Assembly (NCBI GenBank): GCA_022376515.1 | Contig: WTXI01000072.1 | Location: 1-64,000 of the forward strand | Length of the DNA: 64,000 nucleotides | Source of the DNA: Lactifluus volemus | Lineage: Eukaryota > Basidiomycota > Agaricomycetes > Russulales > Russulaceae | Direction: 5' to 3' | Shown here: positions 31,530 through 43,399 of the stretch, piece by piece | Layout: every line of letters starts with the position of its first letter | Position numbering within the stretch: position 1 is the stretch's first letter | Made by a program: the position numbers and the translations under genes | Notes under the pieces: generated by a model | What the model was told of the DNA's origin: nothing | Seen by the model: the letters and a program-made list of their open reading frames with translations, nothing else | The model's database searches: none

Positions 31530-34500
31530 CTAAAACATATCATACAGGTCGTCATTGTCAGTGTCGTACTCTCCATCAATTCCCTCAGGGCCAAGGTCTG
31601 CCTCTTCAGCATCTGCATCATCTGCGTCATCTGTCTCTCTGTGGGTGCCAACCATATCCGCATCTGCATCTGCATCCGCATCCTCATCCTCGTCCCAATC
31701 TTCCTCGAGTTCCCCATATTGCGTACTATTGGCTCCAGTTGCTAGTCCATCAAGTGCCTCGTCATCTTCACCACTTGATGAAATATCGGGTTGCTCAGCT
31801 TCATTTAGTTGGTGGTCGGTGTGACGGGTTGCCTGATGGCCAATTCCCCCACCTCGGAATCGCATGATCATATCTCGGTCAACGAACCTGTTTAATGGCA
31901 TCAGAAGTGAAATGTAAGACACAGGGATTAGAAACTCACACGTTAACATAGTATAAACACCAATCTTCATTATTACTTGTGAGAGGTCGTATAATGGAGG
32001 GTGGCAAGAGATGATCAGTGCGGCCATGGGCAAATGCCGGTATGAGATGAACAGCACGAATGACTTCCTTTGGGTCAAGGAAACCAAACGCCTCTGTGTC
32101 TGAGTTGTCCCAAGGTACAAAACCAATACGGTGTAGTCGTTTGGCCTTAAATCCTGATCTCCAGCTCAAGTCACGGCCAAACCAACGCACCCACAGAAAT
32201 TCCATGTGTTGGGGCCCAAGTGATTTACTAGCTGGTCCCAGGTGTACAACATCTGCATGAAAGATGCCAACAATGCGACCAAACCAATATGGAAAATCCC
32301 CATCTCCATCTTCATGAGAAAGGCACATAAAGTCTGCATGGGCTCGGGGATTAAGGGAATCCTGTGAACGTCTAATATCATAAGTTGTATAATTGATCCG
32401 GGCCACTTTATGGCGGTAGAGTCGATCTCCACGGAAACAGACTGTACTCAACTCCTCTGGAGTAAAGATGTCTTCATCCCCTGTGTATGACTTATTAAGA
32501 AGACGACAGAGAAGGTGGGCTTTGAGATGAGGTAGGAAGTCCTACAAAAATCTGTTATGCATGGCCAGTATTACAGATTGAGATAGTACATACTTTGAAG
32601 GCTGGATCTTTTGCATTCTTTTTCAAAAAGTCAGGAATATGTTCTTTAAAGTCCCGTGAAGTTGATATGTGGTGGTGAGCCATAGGTGATGTCTGAGGTA
32701 AAGGCTCGCTCTCTGTTAAGTCAACTGTTGGGCTCTTGCCTTTTGAAGGTGCTAAAACTTGTTGGCGAGACTTCAGCTTTTGGAGTAGACGCTGACGCTG
32801 CTCATGTCGTGTGATCTGCTGAACAAAATCATTCTTATTTGTTCGAGCATAGAAATGTTTGATCCGACGGTGCTCAGATTCACCCTATAAATATAATATT
32901 ATTAAACGTCAGTCATCATTGCCCCAGATAAGCAAAGGACTGACACTTACACTTTGGGTAGATGTCCCATCTGTTGTCCCAAAACACCGGATATGATGTG
33001 GATAGTACCCTAAGGCATGCATCTTGAATGTATTCATGTTGAATGTCTTCTTCCTTGGTCCATCTGGTTTTCCCTTTGGTGTAGTGAAGTTTCCACTGTT
33101 CTGTTGATATCGGCGATTCAGCTCAGATGGCAACTCTTTAGTAGCGAAATTTGAAGATGTTTTGAAGGCAAATTTTCGAAGTTGTTGACCTAGAGATGTG
33201 AGTGTCTGTTCCATTGATGCTAGTGTTGAATCGGTGTGCATTCGAAGCTTGCAATATGCATGATAAAGGGCAAGATCAAAAAGGAGGTCCAGCACATAAT
33301 TTTCATATGGATCTGGGATGAGACCTTCAAGGACAGGTATTATACACTTAATGGGACAAGTTAGACAATTTTAACAGAATCAGTAAAGCCAACTTGCCTG
33401 TAAGATGTCCTCAAAGTCTCTGCCAGCCAGTTTTTTGAGTCCAGATACATTTCGAGCAAATCGTCGAATTGTTGTCCTTCCAAATGTGGGTATGCTGCGA
33501 AAGCTTGGTAGAGTGAGCAAAGAAAGAGCATGTATTAATGTCATACATACCGACGATCAAATTCAACTATAGTTGAATTGCCCATCACATGGAGAATTCG
33601 GATAACATGAGAGATCACCGACTTGACTACACCAAGTTCAAGTTCATGGAGCAAATCACCAACAAAAAGTGAATAGTAATTGATCCCAAATGGTAGCAAG
33701 AACTTTGAAAATGCATTCTAAATAACCAAAGATAAGTGGTATTTTTGTAATATTTGATGGAAGCTTACCCTTGTTGGTACATGTGACGTTGGGTCAAGTA
33801 GACGCCCAACACCAATCCCTGAGACTGGGGCACCACTTTCAAAGATAAATCGCCTTGCCTCTTCAATTGTTAACTGGTGTCTTTCACTATCTTTGCGAGC
33901 AAGACGTTTGCGGCGTTCAGAATCCCGAGTGGTGCCCACTTCTGGAATCACATCCATTGGGGTTTCACAGAGGGGACAAGGACATTTCCCCAAGTGCTTG
34001 ATGCTTACAAGTAGAGCCCTACATAGTCATTTATTATATTAATATTATTAAATTCAATTAAGATACTCACTTTTCTTTATAGTCAGCAGAATAGGTGAGG
34101 AGCCGAGGATAAATACGTCGAGAGATGCCATCCCAGCACTTGATAACTAAGCCATGCTCATAAGCATGTGCAAACTTGTCATCTAGTAGGAGCTTCCAAA
34201 TTTCCTGCATGAGCTCTCGATTACAGTGTGTTACTGTCTCAGATGATGCATGTTTGCCAAAGCAGGTTTCATAGTAGTCCTGTAATGTATCTGGCAGCTT
34301 TAAATTGGTAAGTGCATGTGTAAAAATGACATGAATTTGTGACATACTGAAGGCAAATATGCTAGATGATGACTTGCAAATGCTGTGGGTTTAATACGCA
34401 CATCCTTGGATTGATTTGCGAGCTGAATGTAAATTGGCCACATGGATGCCATGCCAAAATTTGTGAGATGTGTAGAGTCTGACCAAAGCATTAAAGGGGA

Positions 34501-35778
34501 TGGTATTCGTTCTAAGGTGCAGCCAGGCTCGGGGGGAAGCATTTGGATCTCCGTGTCCATTTCCATAAAAAGGTCTGAGACATAGGCTTCCCCATAGACA
34601 CGTTCAGGGGGTCTGTCATCACCACCCTTATAGAACAAGTGGTATGGCCGTAAATGATATGTAGATGAAGTTGGGTCTTGCCAGGCAGCGACAACAATAT
34701 CAATAATGCTCCGATGCCAAACATCATCGACTTTGAATCGAGGTGCGGATGACTCATCTCCACCATTCTTGGAATCAGCACGTGGAAGTGCTATACTTAC
34801 ACTGCCTTTTTTCCAACCATCAGACCCTAAAAGAACACTGGCCGGTCCTTCAATAAAGTTGTCCATTCGCTTGGTCTCACGTGAGGCACGGAAATTTCGC
34901 AAGTCATCTCGGTTGAAATCGTCATGGCAAATGACCTCATGAACAAGGCGATCGAGCTCTTGAGCTGTTTTCGTACTGGAGCTCGTGTAATGCCAGTTCA
35001 TAAGGAGTGCAACAGTTTTGTTAGGAAAGGGGATGGTGGTAGTCTCCGTAGGCTCCCGGGCATCGTGACTATGGCCAAACGTAGCAAGAGGACCACTTGT
35101 ATGATTCTGCGTGACAGGTAGATTATTAGAGTCACAATAATCATCAATCGTTTTGTTGTCCTCGGGATCGTGAGTTGGTAGTGCGCCTGAGTAGACACGG
35201 AAGAGGCCAAATTCGTTCACCTCAGTTTGAACTTTCTGAGGTAGTGGCGTCGGCGGTGGTGTCGGTGATGGTTGACGTTCGGAAGGGTACTGCCCTGCGG
35301 TGATAGATGGGGCTGGGGAGACAGGTGGTCGGGGACACGGAGGTGGTCGAAGATGGAGCGGTAACAAGGTGTGAGGCAAAAAATCTGCCAATTTACGAGG
35401 CCTGCGCACTTGTCTGCCAGTACGTGTATAAACACTTGGTATTGGAGATGGGATTTCGATATCCTCCTGCTCCAGGTAATGTTAATTTGGTCATGTAGCT
35501 TTTAAAAAGCTTTCGAAACATATGCCCACCTCAGCATCCGGACCAGCGGCGGTACTAACTTCAACAAAAGCAGGGGGGCCACCAGAAGATGTGCTACCAA
35601 TATTATCTTGGGCGGGCCCTTCTGTATTCTCCGCTTCTCTGAATGCTATCCGCTTCTTTAATGCATGGGATCGAAATTCTGCTGCTGCTGTTTGACACCG
35701 CTTGGACGATTGGTGACATCGAAGACCACGGGAGCCGCTCACAGGGACATCTTTTTTGCAGAGAAAGCACCAAACCAT
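31530..35778 (-). CDS. Plavaka/KDZ-type transposase
   Basis: Ten exons (35778-35530, 35466-34348, 34297-34071, 34018-33769, 33717-33551, 33494-33398, 33346-32951, 32884-32594, 32541-31940, 31887-31530) give one frame of 1,251 residues. The N-terminus has a zinc-finger-like C-X2-C...H...C (WCFLCKKDVPVSGSRGLRCH). The core has GSDGWKKG, the SDSTHLTNFG motif, ELMQEIWKLLLDD, a CPCPLC pair and DLLHELELGVVKSV with the His/Glu signature of the superfamily. The C-terminal part has FPYWFGRIVGIFHADV and WVRWFGRDLSWRSG, then a very acidic tail. Intron 6 has a GC donor. No stop or frameshift is seen. The element's own inverted repeats were not found. Confidence 0.85.
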
Positions 35779-35839
35779 AGCATAAAATGGAATTAGCAGA
35801 CACAACCAAGAACTTCAAGTGGATCTGTGTGGATCTGGT

Positions 35840-36275
35840 AGGTGGCTCTGGCACGGACGGTGAGGGCGGAGAACCACAGAAACAGCCAGAAGGAGGGGGT
35901 GCAACAAACAAAATCACCCAGGCAGAAAGACAAGGCGTCGATCGTGCTCGAGATGAGATTTGTGCGGAAAGGGGAACCAGGGCAGTGACTCGTAGCCAAG
36001 GACGTTGGAAAGCAGGGGTCACGTGCAACAGATGATCCACCCCGAAGCCACCAGACAAAGTGTCAAGGCAGCCCGCGAATGGTTCTGTGTAGATTGTAGG
36101 ATAGTCGCAGAAATTGCAAGAATGATAGGCGGGGTGATGTGAACTATGAGACAGGACTTCAAAGCTTGAAAGCTTGAATGTTTGAATGTCGACGTGGACT
36201 CGGAACAAGACTCGGAAACGATCGGAACGCCCGCTTGTGAGTCAGTGACCGTGGGATAGCAGGTGGCTAGCGGCG
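35840..36275 (-). promoter_or_regulatory. Leader module of the Plavaka transposase gene
   Basis: Reverse-complement counterpart of 16470-16965, ending about 60 bp before the ATG at 35778. It contains AGCTTGAAAGCTTGAATG-like short repeats near 36165-36185 and an otherwise pyrimidine-rich (minus strand) sequence. Probably promoter plus 5' UTR. Confidence 0.55.
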
Positions 36276-36279
36276 GTTC

Positions 36280-37110
36280 GAATTTCACGGAAATTTCTCC
36301 CCTCAGTTCTATCATGTCTCTACTGAGTATATTTGCGGTGCATCATCATATACCTCCTTGGCGCTTTCTTGATTTGTGTTATCCTTTCCTCAATGTGAGT
36401 CGTAGATAGCTCCTTGCAGAGAACCGTCACTCATATTCCTCATCCCTCCAGATTCTACGGTTTCACATGGTTACAGGTGTATTTGTACTACACCCAACAT
36501 TCTTCAAGGGATAGGATCTTCTTGAAGTGTTTTGTGAGTCACCACGAGCAGAAGTATTTTTGGCTACCAATACGAGTCAAGGCCACAGGTTGCGGTACTC
36601 ACGTAGTCCGACATGTACCGCTGGAAGGGGCTGTAAGGGCTCACGCTCGTCAAATTCAGAGCTTTTTTCACCTGGTACTTCTTTGCCATGGGTTGTATGT
36701 CTTCCTTATCATGAATTTTGGAAATCTTGCGGCGGACCTTCACGCCCCATGGTGAGTGTCGTATTTGTGGATGTCGCAAGTCTCACAGACTCATTCTCCT
36801 CCAGGAGTTTAGTGGTATGGCCCACACTGCCCCGTCACTGGCATATCACACCTCCATCGCCTTCCTCACGGACCCCATCTCGACTGATCTCGACACATTG
36901 TCTGATCAGCTCGGATGGGTCATCTGTTGCACCCCATCTTCCTTTCTGGATGCCCGAGCGCTGTGCTTCACGGATCGCCACTTGGCCTACTTCCCCATCT
37001 CAAGGAGCTCCCGTCAGGTGTCAGCCACGCGGCTGGCCTCAAAACCTTGCACTGTACGCCAGGTACGCCCATTCTCGTCCTTTTCTCATCCTCCACTTGT
37101 ATAACTCGCT
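36280..37110. other. No gene identified; contains a third leader-like copy
   Basis: Open frames on the plus strand up to 255 codons show no motif I know. About 36875-36960 resembles the shared leader (CGACACATTGTCTGATCAG, TCTGTTGCACCCC). Confidence 0.4.
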
Positions 37111-37114
37111 TCCG

Positions 37115-38225
37115 CGTCTCAGTCAGCATCTCTCTCTACCACGCCACAAGAACCTATTTTCGCAGTTGAAGGCCGCCGAGTTTTTCGACATCGAAGTTGG
37201 ATTGGGTCGAGACAGGGCAATAAGTTTGCCGGCAAGGATACATATGCTTAACTTGCTTAAGGTTCACGTTCGCTATGTACTTGGTTTTACGTAGGCTGAC
37301 CCCCGAGATTTTCAGCAGAACTTAAATTGTTTGCACCTTGATTACAACATGAACTTGAAGCCCGTCAAATGCGTGTCTTTTATTCTCCGGTGACGTGATA
37401 TGCTGATTGTCGGCTTAATATAAGACACTGACAATGAATGAGCGCAAGAAGTCGCGCTTCGGGAATGCCTTCCATCGCTGTCGTGAACTTCTTCGTCTGA
37501 CAAAACTTGTTGATGCTCACGTCCAATTCCTCCCTGGCAATGTTGACGCTTTCCAACTCGCGGATGCCCTACAGCATATCTTTGCACATGTTGGCGCTCT
37601 TACGGGCATGTACCATTACAAGTATAAGCTCATGCGGCAGGTTCGAATGACGAAAGATCTGAAGCACCTTATCTACTATAGCAAGGGTCCCGGTGTCGGC
37701 TTCTGGGCATCGGGCTGGCGGGTCTGGCTATTCTTCATGTGGGGGCATCGTACCCCTCCTTGAATGCTGGCTTGGCAACCTTCTGGCACGCCAGTTCAAG
37801 GGACGTAGGGCGTCGCCAAGATCGTCACCAACAATGTGTCGAATCTCACCATGATCTCGAGCTTCGCGCTGCGGTGATGCACGATATCCTTGACATGATT
37901 CCCGAGTCGATCAAGCAAAGCAACACCAAGATGATATTCCAACAACTATCGGAGGCTTGGCATTGCTCGAAGGCAAATATTCCAAGGAAGGTTCCAGTAA
38001 TGCCAACGGCGATCGAGAATTTCATCTTGCGTTGCATCAAGAGCAAAGCCGACTGGTGGACATCGTGAGTCCATTTCGGCTCTTTTATCTGTTGAAGCTT
38101 ATTGTTCGAACAGGGTGGCCCACTACAACCGTGAGCGTATCAGGCGTGGCTGAAGTCAAGAAGAATCTTGGTTGTCTCACGGCTATACCGCGACTTGAGG
38201 ACAGAACAAGAATGCCCGCTTCACA
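37115..38225 (+). pseudogene. PRP8: PRP8 splicing-factor fragment (PROCN region)
   Basis: The plus strand reads as the centre of the U5 snRNP protein Prp8: IHMLNLL (37230) and LDYNMNLKPVK (37340-37375), then after an intron ending TATAAG the segment [20 protein letters not shown] (from 37440), [41 protein letters not shown] and [20 protein letters not shown]. After a frame change near 37750 come [18 protein letters not shown] and SKADWWTS; an intron (GTGAGT/AACAG) follows, then VAHYNRERIRRG and KKNLG. Match quality is high but stops and frame changes are several. Introns are retained. In a real gene this is about one seventh of the protein. Confidence 0.88.
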
Positions 38226-38381
38226 CGTGATCGTGACATCAGCCTAAAAAGTTATGTGGCGCCCACTTAGGTCCGACCCGATGACCATACTTGAAGTTGA
38301 ATCCCGTCTCAGATATTTAATTGGCGTCATCATCACGGTGGTGTCACCCCCACCTTCTTCCTTCACCATTCTTCTCTCACA

Positions 38382-39893
38382 ATGCCCAGTTCTCGCCATA
38401 CGCTATCGAGGCGTCATGGCGACACCAGTCACGGTCATCTTGTTAGCGCATTGACAAGAAAGGGTCGAATGAGGCCAAAGAGGTAAGTGATTAGTAGCTG
38501 CGTTGTGGTACCGTAAACTGACTTCATATATTCAGCAACTTGACAGACACAGCCCTAGCTCCATATAGTCGAGCAGGGCAATCATTTGCTCGAAGCGTCT
38601 CTCCTTTCATATCTGTTGCTGTGGCTATCCACTACGGCATACAATCCAGGGGTCTGACTGACACAAACTCAAACTCGGAGGATGTTCCGTGAGTTTTTAT
38701 ATATCAACGATTCAACATATGTGATGATAACATGTTAAAACTAAAGTGAAAACGAGTCTGAGTTGAGGAGAGGATATGATCACCTGTTGAAGGTGCTCGT
38801 GCAATTTGATGAACAGATTGAATTCTTTGATAAGGACCCGGAGAGCCTTTCATTGCTCATACAGATTGTGAGTTCTATTTTTGGTAACGACAACTTATAT
38901 ACTTATATGACTATGTATCGTAGATTCATCAACAAGCTCAAGTCACGCGCAGCAGTGATACCGGAGATCTCAAGCACAATGCGCTTGAATATATTTTTCT
39001 CAACCCTTCACGAGAGCTACTCAGCCCCCCTATATTGAAGATCACTTCAAAGGCCTCCCGGGGATTCAACCATCCACAAATAGGTCGGATGCTTTGCCCC
39101 CGTCATCTCCTTGATGACTTTGATGAGGATCCCACTGAGTATGTCCACTCCATTGTACACTCCATCTGGTGCTAATAATCTTTCTAGAATGTTAAGTAAA
39201 TTTCAGGATGGACGTATCATCTTCCAGCCTGGTGATTGGTCAACGTGTCTCTATGAAGAAGGTCAATTTGACCCTGGGAACCCGGAAAAGGGGCTAATGC
39301 GTGGCCACTATATCCTCCGGGTGCGTTTATGATTTGGATATGTTGGGTCACCAATCCTCATGTTTCTCACATAGGTTGTCAAGCACATTTTTACAGGTCC
39401 GTCATCAGCTCTTTCAACCCCTGGCAGTGGTCGAAGCACAAGACCAAACAATGCAAGGATACACAATATAACAGCACTAACTGGAAGGGAAATTGCATAT
39501 GGTGCCGCACAGGTTAGTCAATAATTTATGTCGATGTTCCACTTGTGAAAATTTCTTTTCTTTTCCCAGGCAATGTTTGTGCTACTGACTGATGAGTGCT
39601 GGGAATATAACAACCCATCATTTTCCCTCGAGGAGTTCTTCTACTTGGTTGTCGAGCTATTTGAGCAGTTTCCCAACAGTAGTTGGGCAATAGGCACGCT
39701 AGCCTGGTATAACCAGTACGTTTCCGGTTTTCTGCGTTCCTAAATTTCATTGAAGACTCTTGTCAATAGGCGCATCTTCGGGTCGCAATCACTGGATGGT
39801 CAACGTTCCGCTGCACAGAGTCGACCAGAATCCCAAGCTGATAAAATAAGGCGTTCTCGGATGGAGAAGGCCGGTATCATGACGGAATCCTAG
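38382..39893 (+). CDS. DUF6698-type protein
   Basis: Eight exons (38382-38482, 38536-38688, 38747-38867, 38924-39138, 39188-39320, 39375-39512, 39570-39715, 39770-39893) join in one frame of 376 residues; all introns are GT-AG. Motifs: GYDHLLKVLVQFDEQIEFF, SKASRGFNHPQIGRMLCP, IIFQPGDWSTCLYEEGQFDP, GLMRGHYILRVVKHIFTGPSS, NARIHNITALTGREIAYGAAQ and LAWYNQRIFG. This is the pattern of DUF6698 proteins, found in large numbers in Agaricomycetes and often near transposons; their function is unknown. No disruption is seen, so it may be expressed. Confidence 0.75.
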
Positions 39894-40257
39894 TAACTTC
39901 TTTATTTTTACTTCTTGACATTCTGTTGTGTTTTGCTCTTCTGAATACTACAGCTTGAACTTGCTGCTCGACCACAGTACAGTTCAAGTTGATGATCCGA
40001 GTCATCATACAGGTCTTGTGACCCCTGCAGTGTGCTAGCCCTTGAAGATCTCCTTCGACTCGTCATTTTCTCTTACATACCTGCCCCGGCAGCAGCGCGG
40101 CGCACTTGCTAATGAACGTTTTTTTTCTTCTTGTCAAGGAAAAGGCCACCGCACGTGGCGTCACCATCGGCTATGTGGCCTAGTGCCACTTCTATCATTC
40201 CTTACCTCCGAGCACAAATACAGTGCTCCTTTGTTCGTTCGCCTCGGGGTACTCAGA
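39894..40257. other. Intergenic, no gene seen
   Basis: Between the stop of the DUF6698-type gene and the start of the guanine deaminase copy. Nothing recognisable. Confidence 0.5.
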
Positions 40258-41815
40258 ATGCCGTCTTCTCAAATCCCAACCATATTTTATGGACCCCTCG
40301 TCAATCTGAGGTCGATCTCATCTTATCAGGCTCTACTGAACTGTCTGCTAGCCATTGGGCCTTCGGGCGACAAGGAATGGATCGAGGAGGACGTCCACCG
40401 CACTGCTCTTCAGGCTGCCCTTGCTCGGCATGGATTGCTTGATGTACCTCTCGTCATCCTCTAGTACAGCGAGTTTATCCCCCCAGGCTTCGTAGATACC
40501 CACACGGTACGCACACTTTTGCTCAATGTTGCCAGCGTTTGACTAATCGGTTCATTGTTGTGAAATCCGTGACACGCGCCGCAAGTCCCGAACATCGGGA
40601 GGTGAGCACGCATGGCATGCTTGGGTCACATGCCGCTGACGCACAAGACGGGTTCCAGCGGTCAGCAGTACGAGTTACTTGATTGGCTAATGGAAGTAAC
40701 GTTTCCCATGGAGACTCGATTTGCTAATGTAGATTTCGCCCGCCAAGCTTATGAGTTGATCGTAAAACGTATCATCAAATCTGGGGTGCTCCGATGGCCT
40801 TCTTTCCTCTATAGTTTCGATTTGCTCATTCTAATGCTAGACAACCACTTGTTGCAATTACGGAACACTTCATCTCGAAGCTACCAAGGTACTTGCTGAT
40901 ATCGACAATGTCCATGGTCAGCGGGTTCGGCTGCTCTCGCATACTTTCTAATTTTCGTTTTGGTCTAGGCCAGCGCGCTTTTGTAGCGGTATCTGGCGAC
41001 CTCTTGCCTCGGGGTCGCTCGAAGCCATACTTAGAAATGCAATACAATATGGATCGCAATTCACCCAATAACAATGTGGAGCCCAGCGTTTCCGACTCCA
41101 TCGCTGCAACGCACGCCCTTAGCTCCCACATTCGCTCCTAAACTCCACCGCGTCTTGTAGAGCCCATCCTGACGCCCCGGTTTGCGATCTCCTGCACCGG
41201 TCCTGTTCTGTCCCAACTTGGGACAATGGCACGCGCTGACCCCACTCTCCCGATCCAGATGCACATATCTGAAAACCAGAACGAGGTCCGCAAGACGCTC
41301 GAGCTCTTCCCTGATGCTACTTCATATGCAGACGTGTATGACATGTACGGGCTACGCGGCCCACGCACAATCCTCGCCCACGCAATCCATTTAGAAGAGC
41401 AAGAGATCGCATTGATTAAGAAGAGGGATGCCGGGGTGAGCCATTGCCCGACGAGCAATTTCAACTTGCGCAGCGGGGTGTGCGCAGTCGGCAATCTCAT
41501 CGACCGCGGAATAAAGGTGATCAATTTTTTTATTTTAGTTTTTGCTACAAGTTCTCTCGACGAATCACCTACCCATTAGGTCGGCCTCGGCACGGATGTC
41601 TCGGGCGGATTCTCGCGCTCAATCCTCACCGCGATCCAGCACGCCTCCATCGCGTCTAAAATTTCGGCCGTGCAATCCGCCGCTGCATCCGAATCTTCGC
41701 CCGAACCTAGTCGTCAGTTTTCTCTCGCGATGCTGCTGCACCTCGCTACGAGCGCAGCGTGATAAGTACAGAACAGCCGCCCAAAACGAAACATTAATTC
41801 TCGCTGAGTAGCTAA
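40258..41815 (+). pseudogene. GUD1: Guanine deaminase, broken and 3'-truncated
   Basis: Starts with ATG (40258) and the family's N-terminus (IFYGPLVNLRSISSYQALL). A TAG interrupts it at 40462, just before PPGFVDTHT. Further exons read HAPQVPNIG, QQYELLDWLMEVTFPMETRF (about 40660), MDRNSPNNNVEPSVSDSIAA, TLPIQMHISENQNEV (about 41246), TILAHAIHLEEQEI, SHCPTSNFNLRSG and GLGTDVSGGFSRSILTAIQH (about 41585). These are the metal-binding His and Asp motifs of the amidohydrolase that converts guanine to xanthine. The sequence loses the family after LLHLATSAA and joins intron-like DNA leading into ILV5. Several introns are preserved. Confidence 0.85.
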
Positions 41816-41825
41816 TCTTTTCCTA

Positions 41826-42324
41826 GTTGATGGGCGGTATTCGTGAGTTCCAAACTCCCCCTTTTTGTCCAGGCCGGGTCTCATGGTACTTTTATTCTTG
41901 CACAGGGGTCATGAACCTCACGCAATACAAGGTCCTCCGCGAGAATGGCCACTCGCCCTCAGAGGCTTTTTGGCTTTTGACGATATCATCGAAGAGGTGA
42001 CTTAATCCCTCTTCTCGCTCATCGGCCTGGAAGAATCCGGTTCGTGTTCTTCCACCCAACCCAAAAGGAAAACTCGACCAATCTTGACCATCCCCCCCCA
42101 GCTTCGACCACTTGAACAGCGCGTGTTCAACCATACGCCATGACCCGCTCGATTTGGGCCCCCGTATTCGAAGGGGCCAACTGCCCGATATCTCTACTAG
42201 AGCACGCGCGATGATGCTGCGACACTCAAGGCGTTCGAGTTCAACGGGCACAGCACGTACCGCAAGGAGTTCACGTATGAACTGAAAGAGATTGATGACC
42301 AGGAGATCTGGCATGCATGAAAAG
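41826..42324 (+). pseudogene. ILV5: Ketol-acid reductoisomerase C-terminal fragment
   Basis: Starts after TTTCCTAG with LMGGI, then an intron (GTGAGT/TTGCACAG), then LTQYKVLRENGHSPSEAF (41915-41970), DDIIEEVT and, after an in-frame TAA, SLFSLIG. After degenerate sequence comes FEFNGHSTYRKEFTYELKEI-DDQEIWHA (42228-42314) and a stop. These match the C-terminal knotted domain of acetohydroxyacid isomeroreductase (valine/isoleucine synthesis, mitochondrial). The catalytic N-terminal NADPH domain is absent. The joint to the guanine deaminase copy lies in intron-like DNA at about 41815-41825. Confidence 0.8.
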
Positions 42325-43399
42325 ATGGTACGCTCGTTGCCTCCAGATTACAAACCCTTAATAGTTTACGGACGGCAGGTGGCACTCTCTCGTTACTGCA
42401 GCGCTTCAGGTTTAGGGGTGCCGCAGCGAGCTACGCATGTAGTAGATAGTGTCAATACAAGCATTTACTAGTACGGTATAGAGTGGCAAATGATTATAAC
42501 GTACAACAGCCTGGCCAAGCATGCCTTGTCTGGCGGATATCTAGTAAGGCCTAGCATGCATTGTAAGATACACATCCCTACTTGACTTTATCTGGTGCCC
42601 GGTAGGCTACTACGGGCTGGATACCCTTGGGGGCCTCCCAATGCCTAAGATCCTAGTAACTCCTAACATCGATGCCAAATATTGCAAGTAGTATTACCCT
42701 TCTATACCTTGCAATGGCTACTAGGCAGCCTAGGCTAGCCATTCGGCTTCTCTCTAACAAGCCTTGCAAGCACCTAGTAGCCTACTAAGCCTAGTAATGC
42801 CGGACTAATTAACCAAATATTGCAAGATGCACTAGTTCCTCTTTGGACTAGCCAAAACGGCTAGTCTGTAAGTACGCGTAACGATCCTATATACTAGGGT
42901 ACTAAAAATAGTACATATAGTGACACTTACAAGGTCCTAACGTGTCCCTAACAGGGCCTAGTTGAGGCCTAACCGAGTTTTCTTTTTTTTGCTGATGAAC
43001 ATGCCAGAAATAATTGATAACTAGTTATCATATCTCATGTACTGAGCATCTACTGTACATCCACCGCATCGCCCCGATCCCCGGGTAACCCTGGAGCAGG
43101 TTAACAAAATAAGATCTATTCGGCTATGGCTGGCACCGCCGCATGAAAGGAGTCAACCACTCAAGGAGTCAACCACACAGCTCTTCGGATCATTGTGACG
43201 TTTCCTTTCCCGAGCGGAGCGATTACATAACAAAGTTGAAGGGCAAGGCAACCAGGCTGTTCACTACTGTATAGAGCACGTTCTTGCTTCCACTTGACGA
43301 CTTTAACGACCTTGTTAACGACCAACTTCTAATCTATTCATTGGCTTCTTAGCCATCGCCACTATACGTTTCTGTTTCTTTGCCCTCTTAATCATCATC
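42325..43399. other. Gene-free transition region
   Basis: No gene. From 42440 to 42960 the DNA is rich in short repeated words (CTAGTA, GGCTACT, TTGCAAG) and recalls the degenerate repeat at 10449-10800. Ordinary promoter DNA of the kelch gene follows from about 43000. Confidence 0.5.

Noticed and set aside
31600..31720. GCATCTGCATCCGCATCC microsatellite-like run
   Set aside because: It encodes the acidic Asp/Ala tail of the transposase; not an independent repeat.
36265..36285. GGTTCGAATTTC, like a tRNA B box
   Set aside because: No cloverleaf can be drawn with the flanking bases and the end deviates from consensus.
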